From the NCBI RefSeq assembly GCF_001712795.1, contig NZ_KV757612.1, positions 1-53,835 of the forward strand: a stretch of 53,835 nucleotides of DNA, written 5' to 3'. The notes under the pieces were generated by a model, which was not told where the DNA came from, ran no database searches, and was given only the letters and a program-made list of their open reading frames with translations. Below are positions 37,614 to 46,327 of the stretch, in pieces. Position numbers and translations under genes: made by a program. The DNA is from Nostoc sp. KVJ20 (GTDB lineage Bacteria; Cyanobacteriota; Cyanobacteriia; Cyanobacteriales; Nostocaceae). The first letter of the stretch is position 1, and each line of letters begins with the position of its first letter.

Positions 37614-37799
37614 ATTCTCACCAATTAGACAGCCAGGGTCTGCAAAGGCGATTTGATAAAGAATTTTTAAGAAATTAACATTCTTCAGAAAAGGAAAGAC
37701 GTAATGCTGAAGTAATCTCCAAATGGCTAGCATCTGTAATGTACTTCATCCATGTCGAAACCTAATTATTAGTTTTTCAATTTTTTGGAGTAGAGGATA

Positions 37800-38183
37800 A
37801 TGTTGAAATTCACCTGTTTTATGATTGTCGGGGCAGTATTGTCAATCAATACACCCGTTGTGGCTGAAAGTCCTGCGGTTAATAGTCGTGCGGTTAATAT
37901 CAGTATTGGCAGTATTGGTGGTTCCTTAGATAATGCCGCTTTGCGAACAGTTCGCCAGGTTATCGGGTTTGCAGTCGGCACTAGTACCGTCGATAAATTC
38001 ATTGTATATAGCCCCAAGTCCGGATCTATTCCTATCGAAGGAGGTTTATCTGCTTGTGCTGAAGCTGGCTTCGGGATCAGCAATACAAGATTTAATGCTT
38101 TTATCCAAGAATTGCGTTCAATTAATCCCAAACCAGGGACTTTCTACAATATAGAACTTACCGCAACCTGCAAACCGAGATAA
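37800..38183 (+). CDS. Small secreted protein of unknown function
   Basis: 127 aa. MLKFTCFMIVGAVLSINTPVVAES is a signal peptide with likely cleavage after VVA. The mature part contains SIGSIGGSLDNAALRTVRQV and two Cys (ACAEAGF, LTATCKPR) that could form a disulfide. A 15-nt purine-rich stretch (GGAGTAGAGGATA) precedes the ATG. No domain recognised. Confidence 0.7.
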   Translation: MLKFTCFMIVGAVLSINTPVVAESPAVNSRAVNISIGSIGGSLDNAALRTVRQVIGFAVGTSTVDKFIVYSPKSGSIPIEGGLSACAEAGFGISNTRFNAFIQELRSINPKPGTFYNIELTATCKPR

Positions 38184-38271
38184 GAATGTCGTTTGCACTC
38201 AAGCGCCGTAGGATGGGCTGAGGTAGGAACCCGCATTTCTCACTCTTCTCAAGGCGTTTGATGGAGCAGAA

Positions 38272-38358
38272 GATAAGTAATGAGTAATGAGTAATGAGTA
38301 ATAAGTAATGAGTAAAAACTTCTTACTTCTTACTCATTACTTATTACTTATTACTTCT
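38272..38358. repeat. Inverted tandem heptamer array (AGTAATG type)
   Basis: AGTAATGAGTAATGAGTAAT units on one arm face TTACTCATTACTTATTACTT on the other, separated by AAAACTTC. It can fold to a long hairpin. It belongs to the tandem heptamer class of heterocystous cyanobacteria. The gap 38184-38605 holds no other feature. Confidence 0.75.
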
Positions 38359-38605
38359 CCCCGGCACAAATGCAGGCTTTAAGAAATGTGGTGAGAAATC
38401 CGGGGGAAGCCCATCCATCAAGTTATACTCTACGCGATAAACGCAAAACTCCATATTTTGAAATTGGAGATGTAACATCAATCTTGATTTTAATCAGGTT
38501 TAACTGATTGGCTATTGCCTCCATTCTGTCAGCCTTTCTGATCTGGCATTAAATAGTTATTATGCAGCAGTATTCAGCATTCTTGATGCGTAGTGGTAAG
38601 AAGAC

Positions 38606-39532
38606 ATGATTAAAAAGACAAAATCAAAGCAGGAAGTGCTTGAACTAGCCCACAATCATAATTTGACTATCCAAGAAGACTCACTGCAATTTAATGAATC
38701 GGGTCTTGATTTTCAAGTTGTGTTAGCAAGGGACACTGATGGAGAACGCTGGATTTTGCGTCTTCCTCGGCGGGAGGATGTTCTACCGTCGGTGGATAAG
38801 GAAAAACGCACGCTGGAACTGATTGCCCCTCTTCTCAATGTGGAAGTGCCACAATGGACTATTTGCACAGATGAACTCATTGCTTACCGGGCATTAAACG
38901 GTGTGCCAACAGGCACAATTGACTCAGAAGCAAAAGCTTATGTGTGGGAAATTGATCCAGCAAATCCACCTGATCAGTTTCATAAATCGCTAGCTAAGGG
39001 GATTGCCTCTCTTCATCTAGTTAGCATTGAGGAAGCACGCGCAATTGGTCTTCCCATTGAAACCGCTGAAGAAGCACGTGCGGCGATGAAACAGAAGATG
39101 GATGCAGTGAAGGATGAGTTTGGTGTTGGTGAAGAGTTGTGGAACCGTTGGCAATCTTGGCTCCAAAAGGATGAGGTTTGGACGAAAGAAACAGTGTTAA
39201 CTCATGGTGATTTACACGCTGGGCATATTTTGATTGATGCCCAAGTACAAGTAACTGGCTTCATTGACTGGACTGAGGCTGCCGTCACTGACCCAGCCCG
39301 TGATTTTGTCGCCCATTACCGCACTTTTGGTGAAGACGCTCTGAATAAGCTGATATCGGCATACGCCGAGGCAGGTGGACGTATTTGGTCGAAGATGGCA
39401 GAACAAGCGATTGAACTGGCTGCTTCTTATCCCATAGCCATCGCGGAATTTGCGCTGAAGTCAGACTTGGATGAATATAAACAGATGGCTAGACAATCAC
39501 TTGGCGTAAGTACTAACAATATTTTTAGGTAA
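38606..39532 (+). CDS. Macrolide 2'-phosphotransferase-like kinase (APH fold)
   Basis: 308 aa, the size of Mph enzymes (~300). N-lobe DTDGERWILRLPRRED carries the ATP lysine/arginine region. The catalytic loop LTHGDLHAGHILID (~205) has the H-G-D-x-x-x-x-H pattern, and GFIDWTEAAVTDPARDFVAH the metal-binding IDW. These match Mph(B/C/E)-like phosphotransferases, which inactivate macrolides by GTP- or ATP-dependent 2'-phosphorylation. The true substrate in a cyanobacterium may differ. It stands alone. Confidence 0.82.
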   Translation: MIKKTKSKQEVLELAHNHNLTIQEDSLQFNESGLDFQVVLARDTDGERWILRLPRREDVLPSVDKEKRTLELIAPLLNVEVPQWTICTDELIAYRALNGVPTGTIDSEAKAYVWEIDPANPPDQFHKSLAKGIASLHLVSIEEARAIGLPIETAEEARAAMKQKMDAVKDEFGVGEELWNRWQSWLQKDEVWTKETVLTHGDLHAGHILIDAQVQVTGFIDWTEAAVTDPARDFVAHYRTFGEDALNKLISAYAEAGGRIWSKMAEQAIELAASYPIAIAEFALKSDLDEYKQMARQSLGVSTNNIFR

Positions 39533-39556
39533 TCGCCCTTACCTCAAAACAAAAAA

Positions 39557-39812
39557 TCACCCAGCTATATCCTTCCAACTCTTGTAGTTCATAGCTCTGG
39601 GTTTCCTCTTGCCTATAGGGACTATTTTCGATTGCTTGGGTGCTTGTGGTGGACGGCATGTTTCACAGTAGAGCGGTCGCACACCAAAGGTTTCTCGTTG
39701 TTTGTGTGGGTTGTTCACATTGCTTACACACAAAGTTAAAAACGCGAGTATGAATTTCCCGCTTGTGCGCTCTGACGGTGTACTCTCGGACATCAATTGT
39801 TTTGCTGGGCAT
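39557..39812 (-). pseudogene. Small zinc-ribbon protein with a frameshift
   Basis: From ATG 39812 frame 1 reads [20 protein letters not shown] and [11 protein letters not shown], then is lost. The overlapping second frame continues [18 protein letters not shown] and ends at 39557. Joining the two restores a C-x-x-C ... C-x-x-C zinc ribbon of ~84 aa. One base in the CACAAACAACGAG stretch (near 39705) seems to have been gained or lost. Confidence 0.55.
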
Positions 39813-40006
39813 TGACTAAAAAAATAGCTCTACTTCTTAATAATAGAGAATTCAGAATTTAGGAGTCAGGAGTCAGAATTGAATTTTTTATTGTTCAGTT
39901 TTGTTTAAGAGCCTGTCAAGAAATAACTTTTACAATTTATTGTCTAAAAAGCTTGCTGAGAAAGCATTTATAACTCAAAAAAGGCAAGGTTGTTACCTGA
40001 CAATCT

Positions 40007-40657
40007 CTAAGTACTGATAACCAGATATACACAACGTCTATCACCCGCCAAAATGTGTTCAATTCGTTCAATGCTCACATCGTTACCTAAAGCCGCTTGA
40101 AAGATTTCTAACTCCATCCGACACAGCCCAGTGCAAGCAGTTGCCACCGCACAAATGGGGCAATGCTTTTCAGCGAGGAGAAAAGTGCCGTCAGCTTGAG
40201 CCGTGACCTCTGCCATGTAGCCTTCCTCAGTTCGCCGCACTGCTAACGCTTCTAGTTGCTGTTGAAGCGGAGCATGCCTTGGCACGATCGCTCGATACGC
40301 TTGAATTTGTTCGCGAGTTCTGACTTCCAGTAACCGATCAAATCCCTGTTCACCAAATGCCTGTTTCATTGAGTTAATCAGACCTAACGTTAACTCAGCG
40401 TAGCGATCAGGGAAGAAACGATCAGCAGCAGGCGTTAACTCCCATAACTTGGCAGGCCGTCCCATCGGACGTGCTTGTTCCTGGTACGTCACCAATCCTT
40501 CTTTTTGCAAAGCGTAGATATGCTGCCGCACTGCCATTGCGGTGATGTTCAAATGGGAGGCGAGCGTTTCCGCATCTAACGCTCCTTCTTGTTTGAGATA
40601 TTGGACGATCGCCCGTCGAGTCCGAACGCTAGTTGATTCTGCTTTCATACTTAACAA
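40007..40657 (-). CDS. SufR-like helix-turn-helix regulator
   Basis: 216 aa. The N-terminal winged helix (LASHLNITAMAVRQHIYALQ, GRPAKLWELT) and C-terminal Cys pattern KHCPICAVATACTGLC then RRC match the SufR family, Fe-S-containing repressors of cyanobacteria. Cys positions suitable for a 4Fe-4S cluster are kept. It is divergent from the SDR gene across 96 bp that contain a 15-bp inverted repeat, so it probably regulates that group rather than suf genes, which are absent here. Confidence 0.82.
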   Translation of the reverse strand: MLSMKAESTSVRTRRAIVQYLKQEGALDAETLASHLNITAMAVRQHIYALQKEGLVTYQEQARPMGRPAKLWELTPAADRFFPDRYAELTLGLINSMKQAFGEQGFDRLLEVRTREQIQAYRAIVPRHAPLQQQLEALAVRRTEEGYMAEVTAQADGTFLLAEKHCPICAVATACTGLCRMELEIFQAALGNDVSIERIEHILAGDRRCVYLVIST

Positions 40658-40659
40658 AT

Positions 40660-40722
40660 TAAAGAAAAAGCTTTACAAAGTCAAGTTAAGCACTTATGAT
40701 TCTTACTAAAGGTTTTTCTTTA
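40660..40722. promoter_or_regulatory. Inverted repeat operator candidate
   Basis: TAAAGAAAAAGCTTT (40660-40674) and AAAGGTTTTTCTTTA (40708-40722) are inverted copies matching at 14 of 15 positions. They lie between the SufR-like gene and the SDR gene, on either side of the centre of the shared promoter region. Confidence 0.5.
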
Positions 40723-40753
40723 TAAAGTCGCAACTTCTCAAGTTGGTGCAGTA

Positions 40754-41476
40754 ATGGCAAATATTGTGATCTTTGGAGCTAGTCGCGGCGTTGGCTTAGG
40801 CTTCAGCGTTGGGTTGCCAGATGCAGGCGATACTGTGTTTCTCATTTCCAGAACTCGCCCTGCTAGCCTTGATCGCGGCGATCAAGTGTCTAGAGTTTGG
40901 ATTTGGGCAGACTTGTCGGTTCCTCAAACTGCTGCGGTCAAGGTGGCTGAGGCAATTGGCGATCGCGCGGTTGACTTCCTGTTCTACAACGCCGGGATTT
41001 GGGAGGAGAATGCGTTTGAGCCAACCTATTCCTTTGAACAATCCACTTTAGAAGAGATGGAACAAATTATCCAAGTGAATCTGCTGGCTGCTATTCTCTG
41101 TACTCATCGGTTGTTGCCAAATCTCAAGCGTTCAAGCAATCCCCGTGTTGTCTATATGAGTTCGCTTTCGGGCTTAGATAACTCTGGCACACCGGAAGTT
41201 GCGAATACCGCATCTAAATTTGGTCTGCGGGGTGTGGTTCATGCCCTGCGAGAATGTTTACGAGAGCATCGTATTCCAGTGACTTCGCTCAACCCAGGTA
41301 GTATTGCGGCAGAAATCGCCTATGAAGCTGGGGCAGAGGCAGCAATCCAAACCTACGACAGCAGGCAAATTCCAATGCAGGATTTGGTTCTCTTACTGCG
41401 CTGTTTACGCCAACTATCGCGCGTTTCCTGTGTGAAAGAGATTGATATTCCGGCGATGTCCGATCGCTATGCCTGA
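40754..41476 (+). CDS. Short-chain dehydrogenase/reductase-like protein lacking the catalytic Tyr
   Basis: 240 aa. The Rossmann motif GASRGVGLG is at residues ~8-16, followed by FLFYNAGIWEE and VVYMSSLSG with the catalytic Ser. The Y-x-x-x-K site reads NTASKFGLRG, so Lys is kept but Tyr is Asn. Activity as a normal oxidoreductase is doubtful; many such proteins bind NAD(P) only. It heads a plus-strand group with RidA-like, cupin and AraC-like genes. Confidence 0.82.
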   Translation: MANIVIFGASRGVGLGFSVGLPDAGDTVFLISRTRPASLDRGDQVSRVWIWADLSVPQTAAVKVAEAIGDRAVDFLFYNAGIWEENAFEPTYSFEQSTLEEMEQIIQVNLLAAILCTHRLLPNLKRSSNPRVVYMSSLSGLDNSGTPEVANTASKFGLRGVVHALRECLREHRIPVTSLNPGSIAAEIAYEAGAEAAIQTYDSRQIPMQDLVLLLRCLRQLSRVSCVKEIDIPAMSDRYA

Positions 41477-41547
41477 GCAATTGTGTCTCCACTCAGTTAA
41501 TCTCATGCACTGGCAACTTTCAACAAAATTGATTTAGGAGTCAAATC

Positions 41548-41968
41548 ATGGTTCAACAAATTCAGCACCTCAATCCTCCTGGATTCTTCGATCCATCTCA
41601 TTACGGTTTCACCCATGTTGTAACGGTTCCCGCTAACACAAACAACTCTTGTCTATATCGCAGGTCAATTGGGCATGGATGAGACGGGCAATCTGGTTGC
41701 GGCTGACTTTGCAGCTCAGTTGAAACAGGCATTTGCTAACCTTCGTGCAGCATTAGCAGCAGTTGGGGCAACCCCAGAGGAAGTTGTGAAAATTACAGTC
41801 CTCTCAGTTGATCACGATGCCGAAAAACAGCAATTGATCTCAGCCACACGGAATCAGGTGTGGTCGGGCGATCGCAAACCCACCAGTACTTTGATTCCTG
41901 TACCGAGATTAGCAGTCGAGGGGCTATTGTTTGAGATAGACGCGGTTGCTGCAATTCCCAATTCTTAA
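41548..41968 (+). pseudogene. RidA/YjgF-family gene with a frameshift
   Basis: ATG 41548, preceded by GGAGTCAAATC, starts MVQQIQHLNPPGFFDPSHYG and FTHVVTVPANTN, then is lost. The other frame continues LVYIAGQLGMDETGNLVA to VEGLLFEIDAVAAIP at 41968. One extra base near 41640-41645 (ACAAACAACTC) explains the break. Intact relatives (~135 aa) hydrolyse reactive imines. The ATG at 41669 could start only a truncated form. Confidence 0.7.
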
Positions 41969-41981
41969 TCCAGAGGAGCTT

Positions 41982-42437
41982 ATGATGTCGTTACCGATTA
42001 TTCTGCAACCCGGTGAAGGAAAATCTGTTAAACTCGGCACCAGTACCTGCACATTCAAAGTGACTGGGGAGAACACAAATGGACACTTTGGCTTGTTTGA
42101 ATTTGTTATGGAACCAGGAACGAAAGGAGCCAGTCCACACATCCACAAGCAATTAACCGAGATATTTTATGTGGTGGAGGGAGAAGTGGAGTTGCTGTTG
42201 GATCGGCAAACAATTATGGCTGCACCGGGCGCAATGATGCTCGTGCCAGAAAATACACCGCATGGGTTCTCTAATCCTGGAACAGTGAGATCGACCCTAC
42301 TGATCCTCTTTTGTCCTGCCGACTCACGGGAGCAGTACTTTGAGGGGTTAGCCCGGTTAACCGAAAACGGGCGACAACCCAGCCAAACTGAGCTACTGGA
42401 TCTGATGCAGCAATTTGATCAGTATCCAGTTCCATAG
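41982..42437 (+). CDS. Cupin-domain protein
   Basis: 151 aa from ATG 41982, chosen for AGAGGAGCTT directly upstream. The cupin motif GASPHIHKQLTEIFYVVEGE (H-x-H...E) and second motif PENTPHGFSNPG give metal ligands H, H, E, H. Such single-domain cupins are small metal-dependent oxygenases, isomerases or ligand binders. It is in the SDR/RidA group, 13 nt after the RidA frame. Confidence 0.85.
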   Translation: MMSLPIILQPGEGKSVKLGTSTCTFKVTGENTNGHFGLFEFVMEPGTKGASPHIHKQLTEIFYVVEGEVELLLDRQTIMAAPGAMMLVPENTPHGFSNPGTVRSTLLILFCPADSREQYFEGLARLTENGRQPSQTELLDLMQQFDQYPVP

Positions 42438-42450
42438 AAGGAGCCAAGCA

Positions 42451-42860
42451 ATGGTAACTTCAGATATCTTAGTTGTTGATTTTGTTCAGCAGGATGATGT
42501 GCTGAAGCTTTACCCGGAAGCGCCATTACTCTCCAGTGACAAAGCAGGATGGGACGGCATTCAACTGCAATATCATCGCCATCCACCACATCAGTTGGCA
42601 GAAAATTATTCCAGGCAACATCGCATTATCATTCACGATCGCAGTCCATCGCCGCCAATGGTTGAAGAGATGATCGAGCATCGCTTTCAAAAGCGGCAAT
42701 TTGGATATGGCGATGTGACGGTTGTGCCAGCTGATATCCTCAATTCGGCTTATTGGAACACCGAGTACGAATTTATTACTCTCAGTTTTGAGGCGAGGAC
42801 GTTTGCACATCATACCTTCGATCTGACGACTGCCACTGATGTCGAGCTTGTCCTACTGCT
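42451..42860 (+). pseudogene. AraC-family regulator, N-terminal part only
   Basis: ATG 42451, with AGGAGCCAAGC upstream, encodes WDGIQLQYHRHPPHQLAENY, HRIIIHDRSPSP and FGYGDVTVVPADILNSAYWN, the ligand-binding half of cyanobacterial AraC regulators. The frame loses similarity near 42860 and the C-terminal double helix-turn-helix is absent. It is probably non-functional. Confidence 0.7.
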
Positions 42861-42898
42861 GAAGTATGCAAAATTATTGGTTTGCAGATTTTCATATA

Positions 42899-43142
42899 AT
42901 GGGTTGTTTGAGTCTTTTGAGCTTCCTCATCCTAAATCATGCAACTCCTACCTTAGCCGAGACTGTTGAGGAAAAACTTTCTCCTCTTACTCCAACTTCA
43001 ATTACCCAGCTAATTCCTGAAAGTATTCCCCAAGAATCGGGCGCAATGCTACAAGGACAAGTGACTTCAGTAAATCAATTAGATGATGTTCAATCTACAC
43101 ATTGGGCATTTCAGGTGCTTCAATCTTTGATCTTGAGTTTCT
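42899..43142 (+). pseudogene. Iron-uptake-type porin, N-terminal fragment abutting the CRISPR array
   Basis: From ATG 42899 a signal peptide (MGCLSLLSFLILNHATPTLA) precedes TSVNQLDDVQSTHWAFQVLQ, the start of the SLH domain of cyanobacterial SLH/OprB porins (normally ~500 aa). Similarity ends around 43125, just before the first CRISPR repeat at 43143. The rest of the porin is missing. Confidence 0.65.
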
Positions 43143-43911
43143 GTTTCAATCCCTAATAGGGATTTTGATTAATTGCAATTGTCTGCGCCAAGGATTCCAT
43201 CATCCAGATAATATCTTGTTTCAATCCCTAATAGGGATTTTGATTAATTGCAATCTTCAGTTATTCTCACCAATTTGGAACCGTAGCGGTGTTTCAATCC
43301 CTAATAGGGATTTTGATTAATTGCAATCTCTGCTGGTATGTCTGAAAAGGTCATACCATTGTGGATTGTTTCAATCCCTAATAGGGATTTTGATTAATTG
43401 CAATATAGTGTTGAGGCTGTTGGGTATCAAACTGCTTTACGTTTCAATCCCTAATAGGGATTTTGATTAATTGCAATTTTTGCTTACAAGGATGAAATAA
43501 AAGAGATAGTTGTTTCAATCCCTAATAGGGATTTTGATTAATTGCAATGCGCTGCAACTGTTTTATTATCGAAGAGGATTTATTAGTTTCAATCCCTAAT
43601 AGGGATTTTGATTAATTGCAATAAAATATTCAGTAAAGATGAATGTGCACCAGATGCAAAGTTTCAATCCCTAATAGGGATTTTGATTAATTGCAATTGG
43701 GACAGCTACGAGTTACTTATTTTACCAGGGAACGTTTCAATCCCTAATAGGGATTTTGATTAATTGCAATTTAATTTATTGTTCATGATAGGCGATCGCT
43801 CCTAACGTTTCAATCCCTAATAGGGATTTTGATTAATTGCAATTTCTTTTAAGGGTTATGAGTTTACTTTTAATGTTTCAATCCCTAATAGGGATTTTGA
43901 TTAATTGCAAT
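43143..43911 (-). CRISPR. CRISPR array, 11 repeats of 37 bp, 10 spacers
   Basis: Repeats start at 43143, 43218, 43291, 43368, 43441, 43512, 43586, 43661, 43734, 43807 and 43875; all appear identical. In plus-strand reading each begins GTTTCAATCCCTAATAGGGA and ends ATTAATTGCAAT. Spacers are 38, 36, 40, 36, 34, 37, 38, 36, 36 and 31 nt. The inner CCCTAATAGGG is a palindrome for Cas6. The minus orientation gives a repeat ending GGGATTGAAAC, the normal 3' handle, and places the leader at 43912-44179 next to cas2. Orientation is thus minus, with the newest spacer at 43844-43874. Confidence 0.97.
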
Positions 43912-44179
43912 GGCGGGAGCCTGAAACCCAAGCTGTATTTAGTTTTCAAGGTGCGGTTGCGCGATTCAAGGGCAATCATAGCATTAGAGAATTCGTTTGG
44001 GAAGAGTGTCAGGAAAATTTAAAGGCTGAAATCGTTTTTTGATAAGCATTTCAGAGATTGCGCGGATGAGGATTAGGCGAATAATGGGTTGAAAGCCTTA
44101 CTGGAGTTGGGATAGAAGCACTTTTTTATGGCTGTGAAATTTTTACACCTACCCTTCCGCGCATTTGAGATACAGAAAT
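43912..44179 (-). promoter_or_regulatory. Probable CRISPR leader
   Basis: 268 bp between cas2 and the array without an ORF. In minus orientation it precedes the first repeat and should hold the pre-crRNA promoter and integration signals. No individual motif is asserted. Confidence 0.6.
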
Positions 44180-44467
44180 CTAGCTAGAAGGGGACTCAGC
44201 AAAGAAAATTGTTTCGTCCCGTGGCTGTTCTCCACCAATACGTTCGACTTTTCGCTGACAACAGCCGCAGAGAAAATAAAAGCGCACGCTGTCAGTGTCG
44301 GGTTTAATCAATTTGGCTAAACGCGATCGCAGTTTAGCATACTGAGTGGGAGTGATATCGCACTCAAACACACTCAGTTGCATCCATTGTCCATAAGACT
44401 TGAGAATCGAATGGATTTTAGTACGACGCTTATCTTCTGGAATATCGTAGCTGACAACAATATACAT
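44180..44467 (-). CDS. cas2: CRISPR-associated endonuclease Cas2
   Basis: 95 aa, usual length. It starts MYIVVSYDIPEDKRRTKIHS with the conserved strand-1 Asp (YDI), then SVFECDITPTQYAKLRSRL and VRFYFLCGCC. It dimerises and bridges two Cas1 dimers in the integrase. It is the last cas gene before the leader and array. 46 nt separate it from cas1, including GGGAATGGGGA heptamer-like repeats. Confidence 0.97.
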   Translation of the reverse strand: MYIVVSYDIPEDKRRTKIHSILKSYGQWMQLSVFECDITPTQYAKLRSRLAKLIKPDTDSVRFYFLCGCCQRKVERIGGEQPRDETIFFAESPSS

Positions 44468-44513
44468 GAAGGGAGTAGGGAATAGAGAATGGGGAATGGG
44501 GAGAAATTACAAG

Positions 44514-45518
44514 TTATTTGAGAACTAGGGGAGGATATTTATCGATTTCGTTCATTAGGTATTTACTTAATAACCTCGCCTGAATTTCAAATGATTCTTG
44601 GTAGGTGCATTTGGTTCCCATAACTGGATGTTTGAAACTCGATAGTTTCTTTTGTTGATAAGCGCGAAGAAATGTATGCAGTCCTTCTTTGGTTAAATTT
44701 ACCGCACCACTGAGGGGTTCGGTGGTAAAGTCAGTTAGGGTTAGCGATCGCTTGTTAATTAGCGACAACACTACAGCATCCACTATTAAAGGACGAAATT
44801 CTTCCATCAAGTCCAAGGCTAGGGAAGGTCTACCATAACGTTCAACGTGTAAGTATCCTAGATAGGGATCAAAGCCAACAATATTTAAAGCACTTTGCAC
44901 ATCATGACGTAGCAATGAATACCCAAAACTCAGTAGAGCATTAACCGGATCGGTTGGTGGGCGGCGGCGTCTGGCTTCAAATTGAAATTCTGAGGTTTTG
45001 ATTAGCTGTTGAAAGCAACCAAAATAGGCTGCACTCCCAGCACCTTCTAAGCCTCTGAGGGAATCAATACTGCTAGTTTTTTCGATTGGTGCGATCGCGT
45101 TTTCTAATCGAGTGATGTTATTATTCAGGTCAGTATCAGGATGTTCTCGCTGAGTGCGAAGTAAGCTATGGCGGTAATTTTTCAATTTACCCCGGACAAA
45201 TCCTCTAACTAAATGTATTGCTGGTTCTGATTCTCCCACAGCTTGCCATTGGGCTTTACGAACAAAGATATTTTTAGTAGCTTCTGGTTCTAAACGCCCT
45301 AAATATCGTCCGTTTTCGGTGAGAAATGTTAAACAAATATGACGATCTAAAAGTTCACTGACGACGGCGGGAGAAATAGTAGCCCGCCCTAGTACTACAA
45401 TCCCTTCTAGTTTAATTAAAGGGATATCCATGATAGTTTTTTGTTCAGCTTTGACGGTGAGACGTTCGTCAACTTTGCCGATAAAAGCATCGGTTTGTGT
45501 TACGTAAAGTGTTCCCAT
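44514..45518 (-). CDS. cas1: CRISPR-associated integrase Cas1
   Basis: 334 aa, type I length. The N-terminal beta domain begins MGTLYVTQTDAFIGKVDERL. The metal site residues are E in GLEGAGSAAYF (~173), H in GYLHVERYGRPSLALD (~238) and D/E in LMEEFRPLIVD. It inserts new spacers with Cas2. The start is preceded by AGGAAAAATAAAAA. It appears intact although the upstream cas4 is broken. Confidence 0.97.
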   Translation of the reverse strand: MGTLYVTQTDAFIGKVDERLTVKAEQKTIMDIPLIKLEGIVVLGRATISPAVVSELLDRHICLTFLTENGRYLGRLEPEATKNIFVRKAQWQAVGESEPAIHLVRGFVRGKLKNYRHSLLRTQREHPDTDLNNNITRLENAIAPIEKTSSIDSLRGLEGAGSAAYFGCFQQLIKTSEFQFEARRRRPPTDPVNALLSFGYSLLRHDVQSALNIVGFDPYLGYLHVERYGRPSLALDLMEEFRPLIVDAVVLSLINKRSLTLTDFTTEPLSGAVNLTKEGLHTFLRAYQQKKLSSFKHPVMGTKCTYQESFEIQARLLSKYLMNEIDKYPPLVLK

Positions 45519-45618
45519 TTTTTATTTTTCCTAATAATAATCTGGGTTTGAGGAAAGAGATTTGGGTATAATTAAATACGTTTAGCAAGGGTTGTTGGCG
45601 TAGATAATTTGTCTTTCA

Positions 45619-45638
45619 AGACGCGATAAATCGCGTCT
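45619..45638. repeat. Dispersed palindrome AGACGCGATAAATCGCGTCT
   Basis: A perfect 20-bp palindrome in the cas4-cas1 gap (45519-45685), a common cyanobacterial interspersed repeat. It can form a hairpin and could reduce read-through into cas1. Confidence 0.6.
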
Positions 45639-45685
45639 CTACATGATGGTTTTGGGCTGATATGAAAACTGTATTGGGGTATGAT

Positions 45686-46327
45686 TTAATTGACTTCTTG
45701 ATAACTTTTGACCTTATCGGTTGCTTTGGGCAAACATTGCGAATAAAGACTGCATCCTTGGCAGCGTTTGCTGTAAAATGCTTTTGGCTTTGTTCCTGTT
45801 TCTAGGAGATTTGTGACAGATTGAATAGTTGCGATCGCACTTTGCCGTAACTCTGCATTAATCTCTACTAATTGCCGTTGATGGGAGTGGGCATAATAGA
45901 TATATCCAGTGTTAACTGGTTGTCCTGTCATCTCTTCTAAACATAAGGCTTGGGCACAAACTTGTAACTCATCATTATCCTATTCGCCTTTACGTCCCCG
46001 TTTGTATTCCACTGGGTAAACTTGACCAGATTCGGCTTCAATTAAATCAGATTTGCCGATGAGTTTATATTGCTCAGACTTTAGCCAAATTGCTCGAACT
46101 TGCCAAGTTTCTCCTCGCTGTACATCGCTCGTCGTGTGGACGCGAGCGTGTAAAGTTGTACCTTCAATTGTGTATTGATTATCAATAAACTCCCCTGCAC
46201 AAAACATCCGCCAACAGCGATGCGGACAATAGGCATATTGATTCAATGCCGCAATAGAAATATATTCTAATGAAGGGGATAGGTGAGAGGTTACAGGGGA
46301 CAGATAGTTTTTCATATTTTTAATCAT
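45686..46327 (-). pseudogene. cas4: Cas4 exonuclease interrupted by in-frame TAG
   Basis: One reading frame from ATG 46327 to the stop at 45686, broken only by TAG at 45980-45982 (...KRGRKGE-stop-DNDELQVCAQALCLEE...). Family members usually have Trp (TGG) there, so a single G-to-A change is likely. Upstream of the stop are the first Fe-S Cys (YCPHRCW) and the catalytic VEYKRG. Downstream are the Q-x-x-x-Y-like helix and the Cys cluster CQGCSLYSQC. The truncated product would lack a complete cluster. The N-terminal LSPVTSHLSP comes from heptamer repeat DNA. It overlaps the four-helix-bundle gene by ATGA. Confidence 0.85.

Noticed and set aside
43143..43911. CRISPR array transcribed on the plus strand
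   Set aside because: The repeat would then end in GCAAT rather than GAAAC, and the leader would lie in the porin fragment instead of next to cas2.
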